Positions 25,032 to 33,714 of a stretch of DNA of 64,000 bases are shown in pieces. Both the position numbers and the translations under genes were made by a program. The notes under the pieces are model-generated. The model did not search any database. It had not been told where the DNA came from and was given only the letters and a program-made list of their open reading frames with translations. How positions within the stretch are numbered: the stretch's first letter is position 1; each line of letters begins with the position of its first letter. The stretch comes from CAZSBB01 sp964605235 (GTDB lineage: Bacteria > Planctomycetota > Phycisphaerae > Phycisphaerales > Phycisphaeraceae): the NCBI GenBank assembly GCA_964605235.1, contig CAZSBB010000033.1, positions 1 to 64,000 on the forward strand. Reading direction: 5' to 3'.

Positions 25032-26951
25032 TCAATCATGCCCGGCGCGCGGCGCCACCACCTGCGCCTGATGCCGATGCGCGGCATACCAGTCGCGCAG
25101 CAGGTCCACCTGGAATTGCTGCTCGGGCATATCCGCCCACAGGTCAAGCGTGGGCGCTTCCGCAGGCAGGTAGTTCCGCAGCACCAACCACCAGCGGCCG
25201 TCGACCAGCAGATCACGCAACGTCACCGGCGCGGCGGCATCGACCCGCGCGTGAATGGCGGCCGGATCGATTTCGATGAATTCCCGGCGGGGGTCCAGCA
25301 ACCAACGCAGCGCGCGGGCGTCGCCGCGCTGCAGCATGGCGAGCAACACGCTGGTGGCGGGCGCGTCGCCGCGGGTCAGCAGGTTCTCCATGAGCTGGGG
25401 CATGTCGAGCGGCTGATCTTGCTCCAACACCTCCCGGCCCTGCATCCACAAACTGATCCGCAGCATTTGCCGCATCATCCAGTTGGTTTCATCGGCGGCA
25501 CGTTTTTCCAGCGCTACGGCGCCGTGCCCGGTCAGCCCCGCCAGCAACGCGCCGGCGAAACGACTGCGATCGTCGTAGCTGTGCAGCAGGCGCTCGACCA
25601 ATGCTTCCTGCTGTGACTTATCCAACGCGGCGGCGGCGAGCAGACAACCGAGGTCGCGGCGCGGGGCGCTGTCGACGCTCAGCAGGTTGGGCCACAGGTC
25701 CACGCCAGCGCCCGGCTGTCGCGCCAGACTGGGCAGGCGCAGCAGGTCGGGATCGCTGGGATAGATCGGCGGCTGAATCGGCAACGGCGCGGGGGATTCG
25801 AGCAGCGCCAAACGGAGGAGCCAATCCCAGCGCGGGGCAAGGTCCAGCGTGTCGGTGGTGTCATGCGCCGCCGGGGGGGTGGGCGCGGTCGGCGTTGCCC
25901 CCAGCAATTGCAGGCAGCCGGATTGATACGCCGCCGCCGCCAGCAGCGGACGCCAGCGCGGCTCAAGCTCGGCCTGGGGCGCCAGAGCGATCAACCACGC
26001 CGGGGGCGTGCGGTGGTCGTTCAGCCGCGCCAGTGACAACAAGGCGCGCCATTGCAGCAGCAGCGTTGCGTCATCCGGCGGTGGCTGGCGCAACAGCTCA
26101 GCCAACGCGGAGGCTGCCTGGGGATCGGTGCTCTGACCCAACAGACTGACCACCCGCAGGCGCAGCGCCGCGGGGGTCTGCTCGTTATGCAGCAGCGTCA
26201 GCAAGCCTTCGGCATGCTGGGGCTGGCGCCGAGCCGCGCGCCACAGCCGCGCCTGCGCCACCTCGGGCGGCAGTGGCAGCAATTCCGCCAGCGTGGGCCA
26301 GCTTTCGCGGGTCGGGTTGGCGTCGCCTTCCAACCAGGTCGCCAGGCGAATGGCGGCGGCGGCGATGGTGGGCTGCCCATCGGCGGAACGCTGTTCAAGC
26401 AATTGGCGGTAGGGCTCGGTGTGTCCCGCCGCCGAGGCGAGTTCCGCGAGGATGTACACGGCGTTGTAGCGCACGTCCGCATCGGTGCTGTTGGCGAGTT
26501 CGGTCAACAGGTCGAGCAGCGCGGGATCATCGGCGTGCTCGGACAGCTCGGCGAGGGTTTGCAGGGCGCTGATGCGGGCGGACGGATTGGGATCGTCCAG
26601 CACCAGCCGCAACCAGCGCAGGTACGCGGGCAGCGGGACCGGCGGAATCTTCCAGCAGCCGGCCTGATCGAGCGCGTTGACCAGTTGAACAAAGTTCTGC
26701 TCGTCGGATGTCGCCAGCAGCGCCAGCGCGCCGTCCCGCAAACGGTCGTCGAACCGCGCTCGATGCACGAGATAGCTCAGCGCTCGTTCGCGCGTGGGCA
26801 GGTCGGCACTGGTCAGCCCGTCGAGCATCAGGTGCCGGCGAATGTCGGGAATGAGCCAGAGCGCCAGCGGCAGCGCGAGCGTGGTGGTCACAAACAAGCT
26901 GATGATCAGGGCCGGGCTCGGACCACGGCGCTGGGGTTTACGGGGGACCAT
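25032..26951 (-). CDS. HEAT-repeat protein with N-terminal membrane anchor
   Basis: 639-residue protein. After a short basic N-terminus, one transmembrane helix (about residues 13-34) leads into an alpha-solenoid of HEAT-like repeats (LTELANSTDADVRYNAVYIL is a clear unit). The solenoid is interrupted by Ala/Pro-rich linkers. Such proteins usually scaffold other envelope proteins. A GGTGGAG site precedes the ATG at 26951. It diverges from the TolB-like gene. No enzymatic motif is seen. The longer open frame upstream to 27935 is not supported. Confidence 0.83.
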   Translation of the reverse strand: MVPRKPQRRGPSPALIISLFVTTTLALPLALWLIPDIRRHLMLDGLTSADLPTRERALSYLVHRARFDDRLRDGALALLATSDEQNFVQLVNALDQAGCWKIPPVPLPAYLRWLRLVLDDPNPSARISALQTLAELSEHADDPALLDLLTELANSTDADVRYNAVYILAELASAAGHTEPYRQLLEQRSADGQPTIAAAAIRLATWLEGDANPTRESWPTLAELLPLPPEVAQARLWRAARRQPQHAEGLLTLLHNEQTPAALRLRVVSLLGQSTDPQAASALAELLRQPPPDDATLLLQWRALLSLARLNDHRTPPAWLIALAPQAELEPRWRPLLAAAAYQSGCLQLLGATPTAPTPPAAHDTTDTLDLAPRWDWLLRLALLESPAPLPIQPPIYPSDPDLLRLPSLARQPGAGVDLWPNLLSVDSAPRRDLGCLLAAAALDKSQQEALVERLLHSYDDRSRFAGALLAGLTGHGAVALEKRAADETNWMMRQMLRISLWMQGREVLEQDQPLDMPQLMENLLTRGDAPATSVLLAMLQRGDARALRWLLDPRREFIEIDPAAIHARVDAAAPVTLRDLLVDGRWWLVLRNYLPAEAPTLDLWADMPEQQFQVDLLRDWYAAHRHQAQVVAPRAGHD

Positions 26952-27260
26952 GACAACTCCACCCATCGCAAGAAGCGTTTCACAACCATCAACGGGGGTA
27001 TGAAAAGCATAACGGCTGGGGCGCGGCGCGGAACTCTCGATGAAAAATGACGTCAACGCTATCCGCAGCATCAGCTTACGACGTACACGCCGCCTGCTTC
27101 CCTCGTGCAGATCGGGGTCCGGATAGCTAAAGGCGCGCTGGCCCGTTGTCCGATAAGGGTGAATACGGAAACGTCGCGGCGACATTGTGGCGGGCGGCAA
27201 CGTCTGACCGATAAGCAGGTGTCGCATCGGCTGGATGGACGTGCTCAGGACCTGGCGCTC
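26952..27260. other. Divergent promoter region
   Basis: 309 bp between divergent HEAT-repeat and TolB-like genes. It must contain both promoters, but I see no confident hexamer pair, RNA gene or repeat. Confidence 0.5.
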
Positions 27261-28820
27261 ATGGCTCAACGGCTGCACAGAACCCGACGCAAGCTCGCGC
27301 TGCTGGCGCTGACCCTGCCGTTGGGATTGACCGGCTGCGAGCGTCTGCTCTCCTACACCGGCAGTTGGAACCTGAATCGGCGCGACCAGGACACGCTTGA
27401 TGCGTATCAGCAGTTCCTGCGCGAGCGCGATCTGGCGGTCGCCCAGCCGGGCGCGATGACGCCGCAGCACATTCCCGCCAGCGTGGGGCAGTCGCCGCAG
27501 ATGGCGGCGCCGGCGTTTGGCGCACAGACAGCACTGAACCCCATGGCGGCCCCGGTGCAGCCAGCGGGTTACACCCACGCCAACTACAACAATTACAACA
27601 CCGGCTACAACGGCGGCCAACCCGTGCCCGCCAACCCCCTGCCGGCGGCGTACGGCCCGGCGCCCCTGCCGGCCCCGCGCCAGGCAGCGCCTGACTTCGT
27701 CGCCAGCAGCACCCCCGGTACCCCCACGGCTCCCGCCAACCCCGCCACGCCGCGCGCCGGGCAGCGTCCCTTGAGCGTGTTCGGCGCGATGGTCAACCAA
27801 AAGCTCAACGGCGCCGCCAGCCCGCTTGATGGCGTGGACAACCTCACCCAGGTGTCCTTCTCCAACGAAGGCGGCGACTTCGACCCCGACATCGACCCCT
27901 CCGGCCAGTGGATCGTGTACGCCTCCACCCGCCATCGTCAGACCAGCGACATCTACCTCCAGCGCGTCAGCGGCTCAACCGTCACCCAACTGACCAACGA
28001 CCCCGCCAACGATGTGACGCCCACCTTCAGCCCCGACGGCCGACGCATCGCCTTCGCCTCCGACCGCGGCGGCAACTGGGATATCTACATCCTCGACGTG
28101 ACCGGCGGCCAGCCGATTCAGATCACCGCCAGCCCCACACAGGAAATTCATCCCTCCTTCTCGCCCGATGGCCGCCACCTGGTTTACTGCAGCTATGGCG
28201 AACAGTCCGGGCAGTGGGAACTGGTGGTGGTGGATATCGAAAACCCCGCCACCCGCCGGTTCATCGGCTACGGCCTGTTCCCGCGCTGGTCGCCCACGGA
28301 CAATCGCATTCTCTTCCAGCGCGCCCGTGAACGCGGCACCCGCTGGTTCAGCATCTGGACCGTCGAGCTGCGCAACGGCGAGGCCCTGCGCCCCACGGAA
28401 ATCATCGCCGCCGCCAACGCCGCGGTGATCACCCCGAGCTGGAGCCCCGACGGCAAGTACATCGCCTTCTGCACCGCGGTGAATCCCGGCAATGGCGAGC
28501 AGCAGCGCCCGGCGCAGTCGGACATCTGGATCGCCACCATCGAAGGCGAGGGCCGCACGAATCTGACCGGCGGGCAGTTCGCCAATCTGCAACCCCGCTG
28601 GGGCGCCAACGGCGCGATTTACTTCATCTCCAACCGCAATCGCGGCGGAGTGGAAAACGTCTGGTCCGTCCGGCCGCAGCGCGCCATGCAAGTGGCGCAA
28701 AGCCTGGTCGAAGGAGCGGATGGAATGGCCATGACCGGCAAGGAAGCCGGCGCCGGCGGCGCGGTGGGCGCGCAGCCGGCGATGAAGGTGGAACAGTCGG
28801 CGGCCGTACCGACGCCGTAG
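27261..28820 (+). CDS. TolB-like beta-propeller lipoprotein
   Basis: 519-residue predicted lipoprotein with lipobox LGLTGC. A Pro/Ala/Gln/Asn-rich linker of about 120 residues (including NYNNYNTGYNGG) precedes a propeller made of PD40-type repeats. Units such as PTFSPDGRRIAFASD, PSFSPDGRHLVYCS and PSWSPDGKYIAFC are seen. The blade pattern is that of TolB and related periplasmic propellers. No Tol-Pal genes are adjacent. The ATG at 27261 is preferred because it begins the signal sequence. It probably binds partner proteins in the envelope. Confidence 0.86.
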   Translation: MAQRLHRTRRKLALLALTLPLGLTGCERLLSYTGSWNLNRRDQDTLDAYQQFLRERDLAVAQPGAMTPQHIPASVGQSPQMAAPAFGAQTALNPMAAPVQPAGYTHANYNNYNTGYNGGQPVPANPLPAAYGPAPLPAPRQAAPDFVASSTPGTPTAPANPATPRAGQRPLSVFGAMVNQKLNGAASPLDGVDNLTQVSFSNEGGDFDPDIDPSGQWIVYASTRHRQTSDIYLQRVSGSTVTQLTNDPANDVTPTFSPDGRRIAFASDRGGNWDIYILDVTGGQPIQITASPTQEIHPSFSPDGRHLVYCSYGEQSGQWELVVVDIENPATRRFIGYGLFPRWSPTDNRILFQRARERGTRWFSIWTVELRNGEALRPTEIIAAANAAVITPSWSPDGKYIAFCTAVNPGNGEQQRPAQSDIWIATIEGEGRTNLTGGQFANLQPRWGANGAIYFISNRNRGGVENVWSVRPQRAMQVAQSLVEGADGMAMTGKEAGAGGAVGAQPAMKVEQSAAVPTP

Positions 28821-28923
28821 GAGAGTTGGCGGCGTCACTGCATGCCGCTTTGGTCCATCATCATCCCAGGCGTCAGGACGACGCCAACTGGGAACACCGT
28901 CCGGTGAGCGGAGGCTCATCGCC

Positions 28924-29733
28924 ATGAAAACCGTGTGGCAGGACGCCATGACAAGTGAACAGGTCCTGCTGACGCTGCTGGTCCTCCTGACCATGCTGGC
29001 GGGGGGTTGCACGTGGGTGCAGCCGGCGCCGGTGCAATCAGGTCTGGACTCGCCTTATGCAGCGCGACAACGGTGGGCGGTGGTGCCGCCGCGCAATGAG
29101 AGCGGCTCCCTGCACGCCGACAGTCTGTTGATCGCCGACAAGCTGGCGCAGCGGCTGGAAAACGCCTGGCGCATCGATGTGCTGCCGGTCAATCGCACCC
29201 TGGCGGCGATGGAGTCGCTGGGGCTTGCCGAGCTGCGCAACGCCGGCGACGCCCAGCATCTGCTGCGCACGCTGGGCGCCGACGCCCTGGTGGTGGGCTC
29301 GATCACCGCCTGGGATCCCTACGACCCGCCGAAAGTCGGCCTGCTGCTGGAGCTTTACACCCAGCAACGGCGCGACGGCCAGGCGGTCGATCTGCGCCAA
29401 CTCACCCGCGCCGCCACCGGTGGCGAAGTCACCATCAGTAATCCCCATGAGCAACGCCCGGTGAGCATGGTCAGCGGTTTCCTTGACGCCGCCGACCCGG
29501 TGGTGAACCGGAAGCTGCGCGAGTACGCCGCCGCCCGCGGCGCGGAACAAGACGACAAGCCGCAATGGCGCGACAGCGCCGAACGCAATGGGCTGCTTAA
29601 GCCGGAATACGGCGACTGGCGGCTCTATCGCATCAGCATGGACCTGTACGCTGAGTTCGTTTGTCACGAAATGAGCCGGCGTCTGCTGCGGGTGGAAACC
29701 AAACGCCTCGCAGTCGGATCGCCGGCGCCGTAG
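28924..29733 (+). CDS. Putative lipoprotein, CsgG/GNA1162-like
   Basis: 269-residue predicted lipoprotein with lipobox LAGGC near residue 29. The body resembles the alpha/beta fold seen in GNA1162 and CsgG-like lipoproteins (RWAVVPPRNESG..., DALVVGSITAWDPYDPPKVGL). A GGAGG site lies nine bases before the ATG. The next small gene starts 50 bp downstream, suggesting co-transcription. Function unknown, probably envelope assembly. Confidence 0.8.
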   Translation: MKTVWQDAMTSEQVLLTLLVLLTMLAGGCTWVQPAPVQSGLDSPYAARQRWAVVPPRNESGSLHADSLLIADKLAQRLENAWRIDVLPVNRTLAAMESLGLAELRNAGDAQHLLRTLGADALVVGSITAWDPYDPPKVGLLLELYTQQRRDGQAVDLRQLTRAATGGEVTISNPHEQRPVSMVSGFLDAADPVVNRKLREYAAARGAEQDDKPQWRDSAERNGLLKPEYGDWRLYRISMDLYAEFVCHEMSRRLLRVETKRLAVGSPAP

Positions 29734-29783
29734 CGGGCCCCTCCGAAGCATCGGAGCCGACCCGCTGACGGCGGGAGCCTCCG

Positions 29784-30101
29784 ATGTCTTACTACAGTCC
29801 TTCACAATCCCACGAAAAGCCCTGGCCGAATCCCGGCCCGGACGGCAAGCCGCAAGCGACCGCCGAGCATCACGTCGGCGGCGAGGGTTGCCAATTGGTG
29901 CTGGTCAAACAGGGCCAGCGCTATGTCTTTCGCTACACCCCCGGCGAAGAAGCAGCTCTGCTCGATTCGCTGGCGGCGATGGCGCGTGATCCCCACAACG
30001 ACCTGACCTGGTTCGACGCGGCGGTCCTGAGCCATCAGCTCGGGCGCCGACTGAGCCAGAATCTGCCCGTGTCCCCGTCCAACCAGCCCGAAGCTGCCTG
30101 A
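29784..30101 (+). CDS. Small hypothetical protein
   Basis: 105-residue soluble protein, acidic to neutral, with the pattern GQRYVFRYTPGEEAALLDSL in the middle. A GGCGGGAG site precedes the ATG. It lies 23 bp before the recombinase gene and 50 bp after the lipoprotein gene. No known domain. The association with xer may be only operonic. Confidence 0.65.
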   Translation: MSYYSPSQSHEKPWPNPGPDGKPQATAEHHVGGEGCQLVLVKQGQRYVFRYTPGEEAALLDSLAAMARDPHNDLTWFDAAVLSHQLGRRLSQNLPVSPSNQPEAA

Positions 30102-30124
30102 AGCAGCGCGCTAAGGAAAATGCC

Positions 30125-31210
30125 ATGAACGGCCAAACCTCCCTGACGGAACAGTTCATTTCCTACCTGGCTTTCGAGCGCCACTTCAGCCAGTACACCG
30201 CGCGCTGCTATGGCGCGGACCTGCGCCAATATGAAGAGTACCTGGCGGGTCGCCTGCAACAGACCCAGGCCAGCGCGCCGGAAACCGCAACGCCCAGCAG
30301 CCCCATGCTGAGCCTGACCCCGGCCACTGACGCGCCGGCGGCAGCCCCCAGCGACGCCAGCGCGATTTCGGGGACTCCCGCGCTGCCGACCGCCGCCAGC
30401 CATAGCCCGCTGGAACAGCGGATGCTCGACGCCGACGCCATGACCATCCGCGCGTACCTGGCGCATCTGGATGGCTTTGGCTACAGCGCCGCCACCACCG
30501 CCCGCAAGATCGCCACCCTGCGCAGCTTCTATAAATGGATGCTCAAGCGCAACCTCGTCGGCTCCAATCCCATGGTGCTCATCCGCACGCCCAAGCAAGC
30601 CAAACGGCTGCCCAAGGCGATGACCGTCGAGCATGTCGACAAGCTGCTCAACATGCCGGACTGCCGCGAAACGCTGGGCGCTCGTGATCGCGCCATCCTC
30701 GAAACGCTGTACTCCACCGGCGTGCGCGTCAGCGAACTGGTGGACCTCAACCGCACCGATCTCGACCATGCCGAGCAAACCCTGCGCGTGCGCGGCAAGG
30801 GCAAGAAGGAACGCATCGTTCCCCTCGGTTCCCACGCCCTGGCGGCGATCCGCCACTACCTGACCCTGCTGGAGCCGGATCCCCGCTTCCGCGCCGTGCG
30901 CGAACGCAGCCTGAGCGATCCGACCATTCCGCTGTTCATCAACAAGAATGGCGGGCGCCTGTCGAGCCGCTCGGTGCGCCGCAAGCTGGATAAGTATCTG
31001 CTCATGGCGGGCCTGGACCCCTCCATCAGCCCGCACACCCTGCGGCACAGCTTCGCCACCCACCTGCTGGAAAACGGCGCCGACCTGCGCAGCGTGCAGG
31101 AACTGCTGGGCCATCAGTCGCTGTCGACCACGCAGATCTACACCCATCTCTCCGCGCTGCGGATGCGCCAGGCGTACGACCAGGCCCATCCCCGCGCCGA
31201 GACGGCGTAA
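30125..31210 (+). CDS. xerC: Tyrosine recombinase of XerC/XerD type with unusual linker
   Basis: 361 residues against about 300 for XerC or XerD. The catalytic set is complete: R201, K225, H304, R307, H330 and nucleophile Y339. Sequence marks are mixed: the AHPRA end is XerC-like, while RMRQ and SPHTLRH are XerD-like. Residues about 44-98 form a Ser/Thr/Ala/Pro-rich insert in the N-terminal core-binding domain, absent from normal family members. It should resolve chromosome dimers at dif, or act as an integrase-like protein. A GGAAAATG-type site precedes the ATG. A strong terminator follows the gene. Confidence 0.9.
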   Translation: MNGQTSLTEQFISYLAFERHFSQYTARCYGADLRQYEEYLAGRLQQTQASAPETATPSSPMLSLTPATDAPAAAPSDASAISGTPALPTAASHSPLEQRMLDADAMTIRAYLAHLDGFGYSAATTARKIATLRSFYKWMLKRNLVGSNPMVLIRTPKQAKRLPKAMTVEHVDKLLNMPDCRETLGARDRAILETLYSTGVRVSELVDLNRTDLDHAEQTLRVRGKGKKERIVPLGSHALAAIRHYLTLLEPDPRFRAVRERSLSDPTIPLFINKNGGRLSSRSVRRKLDKYLLMAGLDPSISPHTLRHSFATHLLENGADLRSVQELLGHQSLSTTQIYTHLSALRMRQAYDQAHPRAETA

Positions 31211-31232
31211 GGCGTTCGCATGACGCACTTCG

Positions 31233-31253
31233 CCCTGGGTCAATGACCCGGGG
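31233..31253. repeat. GC-rich palindrome (short REP)
   Basis: Arms CCCTGGGTCA and TGACCCGGGG with a one-base loop, followed by CTAAAT. The arms pair with one G-T wobble. Related to the palindromes at 37416-37444 and 45256-45284. Confidence 0.65.
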
Positions 31254-31313
31254 CTAAATGCAAGAACTGCCGCCATCGGCAAATCGACGACTTCCCCCTG
31301 CTCTTTCTCCTCT

Positions 31314-31343
31314 AGCCGCGGACCTGGCGCCGCGGCTTTTTTT
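31314..31343 (+). terminator. Rho-independent terminator after xer
   Basis: An 8-bp perfect GC-rich stem (AGCCGCGG/CCGCGGCT) with an 8-base loop and a run of seven T. It terminates the + strand unit about 100 bp after the xer stop. Confidence 0.9.
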
Positions 31344-31403
31344 CTGCGCCCAGCGCGGCTGCTTCGATCCGCATCCGTTAGCCCCGAGCTCTGCCCGAGG
31401 ACC

Positions 31404-32096
31404 CTACAACCTTGGGAAATGTCCCCCCGCCACGTTCTCCAGCATGTCGCGCCGGCGCACCTGCACCTCGTGCTGACTGAGCCGGGCGATCAAGCCCGCT
31501 TCATCCAGCCGGCGCAGCACGCGCGACAGCGTTTCCCCGGTCAGGTTCAAATGGCTGGCGATGTGCTGCTTGGTGCCGGCGAAATTCAGCGTGGGCTGGG
31601 TGGCACTGGTTTCCGCCAGCACGTACCGCGCGACGCGCTCGACCGCATCGCGCAGCACGATGTCTTCCATCAACGCCACCAGATGATGCACCCAGCGCGA
31701 CATGCCGCCGAGCAGTTGCAGGCACAGGGCGTGATCGTCGCGCAGGGCGCGCATCAGCGGCCCGGCGGGCAGCAGCACGCAGGTCGTTTCCTCCAGCGCC
31801 TGCGGGGTCGCAGGCAAGGGAAATTCGCCCAGCACCGCCACCTCGGCAAACGTCTGCCCCGGCCCGCATAAATGCAGCACATGCTCCCGCCCCCCCGGCG
31901 CCAGTCGCGCTACGCGCACCTGCCCGGTCTGCACAATGAACACCCCCGGCGCTGGCGCATCCTGCTGCGCGATCACCTGCCCCGCGGCGTAATGCTTGGT
32001 TCGCGCCAGGGCCGCCAGCCGCAACCGGCTGTCCACGTCCAACCCGGCAAACAACGGGCAGTGCGCCAGCACATCCAACATGCCTTCGCTGCACAT
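31404..32096 (-). CDS. Crp/Fnr-family regulator (Dnr/NnrR-like)
   Basis: 230-residue regulator with an N-terminal cyclic-nucleotide-type beta barrel (about residues 10-125), a dimer helix and a C-terminal helix-turn-helix (about residues 175-197). The recognition helix reads ETLSRVLRRL, giving the E188-S191-R192 triad that Fnr uses to read TTGAT half-sites. It lacks the four-cysteine N-terminal Fe-S pattern of oxygen-sensing Fnr, so a nitric-oxide or redox role like Dnr or NnrR is more likely. The ATG at 32096 has GGAGGG seven bases upstream and is preferred to upstream in-frame starts. It diverges from hcp. Confidence 0.88.
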   Translation of the reverse strand: MCSEGMLDVLAHCPLFAGLDVDSRLRLAALARTKHYAAGQVIAQQDAPAPGVFIVQTGQVRVARLAPGGREHVLHLCGPGQTFAEVAVLGEFPLPATPQALEETTCVLLPAGPLMRALRDDHALCLQLLGGMSRWVHHLVALMEDIVLRDAVERVARYVLAETSATQPTLNFAGTKQHIASHLNLTGETLSRVLRRLDEAGLIARLSQHEVQVRRRDMLENVAGGHFPRL

Positions 32097-32129
32097 CTGC
32101 GGACCCTCCGGCGGGAATTTTTCGCCAGC

Positions 32130-32143
32130 TTGATCCACGTCAA
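32130..32143. promoter_or_regulatory. FNR/Dnr-type operator between crp/fnr gene and hcp
   Basis: TTGAT-CCAC-GTCAA differs by one base from the FNR consensus TTGAT-N4-ATCAA. Its centre is 99.5 bp before hcp and 40.5 bp before the regulator start. A CATCAT -10-like hexamer at 32166-32171 would place the box near -41.5 for hcp, the class II position. Confidence 0.65.
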
Positions 32144-32235
32144 AGTGCCGGCCCACCCGGCTCGTCATCATATGACCAATCGCTCGCCTGTGCGGGCAAA
32201 ATGACCACCCGGACTTCTCGCCAAGGACACCTTTC

Positions 32236-33555
32236 ATGACCACCCTTTCCCTTCCCTTCGTCTGCAACCAGTGCGAACAGGCGGCCCACGGCGTCGGCTG
32301 TCAGATCAACGGCTCCACCGGCGTCTGCGGCAAGGACCAGGATGTGCAGTCCCTCCAGGAAATGCTGCTCTACGGCCTCAAGGGCATGGGCGCCTATGCC
32401 CACCACGCCCGCCGGCTGGGCCAGAGCGATGACGAAGTGAGCGCCTTCATCGAGGAAGCCCTGTTCGCCACCATGACCAATGTGAATTTCGATGTGGACG
32501 CCATGCTCGAACTGGTGCTCCGCTGCGGCGCCATGAACCTGCGCGTGATGCAGATGCTCGACGCCGGCCACATCGACATGTTCGGCCAGCCCGAGCCGCG
32601 CGAAGTGCAGGAAGGCACCCAGGCGGGCCCGGGCATCCTCATCACCGGCCATGACCTGGTGGACCTGTGGAACCTGCTCAAACAGGTCGAAGGCACCGAC
32701 ATCAAGGTCTACACCCACGGCGAAATGCTGCCGGCCCACATGTACCCCAAGCTGGCGAATCATCCCAACCTGGCGGGGCACTTCGGCGGAGCGTGGCAGA
32801 AGCAGAAGAGCGAGTTCGACCAGTTCCCCGGGCCGGTGATCGCCACCACCAACTGCATCCTCATTCCCAAGGAGAGCTACCGCGGCCGGGTCTTCCACAC
32901 CCGCGCTACCGCAGTGCCCGGCGGCACGCGCATTCTGGATGACGATTTCTCGGCTGCCATCGCCAAAGCGCGCCAGTGCGCCCCGTGCCCGCAGAAGCTG
33001 ACGAAGAAGTCCATGGTCGGCTTCCACCGCAGCGTGATTCTGAGCAAAGCCGGCGACATCGTGGCGGCAGTGAAGGCGGGCCAGATCAGCCGTTTCTTCC
33101 TGATCGGCGGCTGCGATGGCGCGGAACCGGGCCGCAATTACTTCAGCGATTACGCCCAGGCGACGCCCCAGGATTCGTTCATCCTCACCCTCGGCTGCGG
33201 CAAGTATCGCATCCGCGATCACGACTATGGCACGCATCTGGGGCTGCCGCGCCTGCTGGACATGGGTCAGTGCAATGATGCGTACGGAGCGATCGTGGTC
33301 GCCTCGGCGCTGGCTGAGGCGTTCAACTGCTCGGTCAATGAGCTGCCGCTGACGCTGGTGATTTCGTGGTTCGAGCAGAAGGCGGTGGCGGTGCTGCTGA
33401 CGCTGCTGCATCTGGGGGTCAAAGGCATCACGCTGGGCCCGAACCCGCCGGCGTTCGTGTCGCCCAATGTGTTCAAGCTGCTGCAGGAGAAATTCGACCT
33501 GAAGTTGATCGGCCAGGACGCCAAAGCCGACCTGGCGACGGTCATGGGATCGTGA
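32236..33555 (+). CDS. hcp: Hybrid cluster protein (hydroxylamine reductase), short form
   Basis: 439-residue Hcp. The N-terminal cluster motif is CNQCEQAAHGVGC followed by C31 in GVCGK. Cluster and active-site ligands appear later, e.g. CAPCPQK, GGCDGAEPGR, TLGCGKYR and GPNPPAF. The length is near class III proteins, which lack the second helical bundle found in class I and II (about 550 residues). It detoxifies nitric oxide or reduces hydroxylamine, normally in anaerobic cytoplasm. It is separated by 139 bp from the divergent Crp/Fnr gene with an FNR-like box between. No Hcr reductase gene follows. Confidence 0.94.
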   Translation: MTTLSLPFVCNQCEQAAHGVGCQINGSTGVCGKDQDVQSLQEMLLYGLKGMGAYAHHARRLGQSDDEVSAFIEEALFATMTNVNFDVDAMLELVLRCGAMNLRVMQMLDAGHIDMFGQPEPREVQEGTQAGPGILITGHDLVDLWNLLKQVEGTDIKVYTHGEMLPAHMYPKLANHPNLAGHFGGAWQKQKSEFDQFPGPVIATTNCILIPKESYRGRVFHTRATAVPGGTRILDDDFSAAIAKARQCAPCPQKLTKKSMVGFHRSVILSKAGDIVAAVKAGQISRFFLIGGCDGAEPGRNYFSDYAQATPQDSFILTLGCGKYRIRDHDYGTHLGLPRLLDMGQCNDAYGAIVVASALAEAFNCSVNELPLTLVISWFEQKAVAVLLTLLHLGVKGITLGPNPPAFVSPNVFKLLQEKFDLKLIGQDAKADLATVMGS

Positions 33556-33714
33556 AGCCCGCCTGATCAGCAAAGGGCGGCGCGGAGATCGCACGCGGCG
33601 GTCGGGTTGAAATGGTGCCCGCACCGCCGCGGCGTTTCCGCCCGCCCTTTGGCATGCGCGGCCGAATGAGTTGGGCAAGTTCACCGCCAGAAGATGCAGA
33701 AATTGCCGAGTCGA

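Noticed and set aside
33571..33651. Inverted repeat CAAAGGGCGG/CCGCCCTTTG after hcp
   Set aside because: 10-bp arms 60 bp apart without T-run; may be chance in GC-rich DNA.
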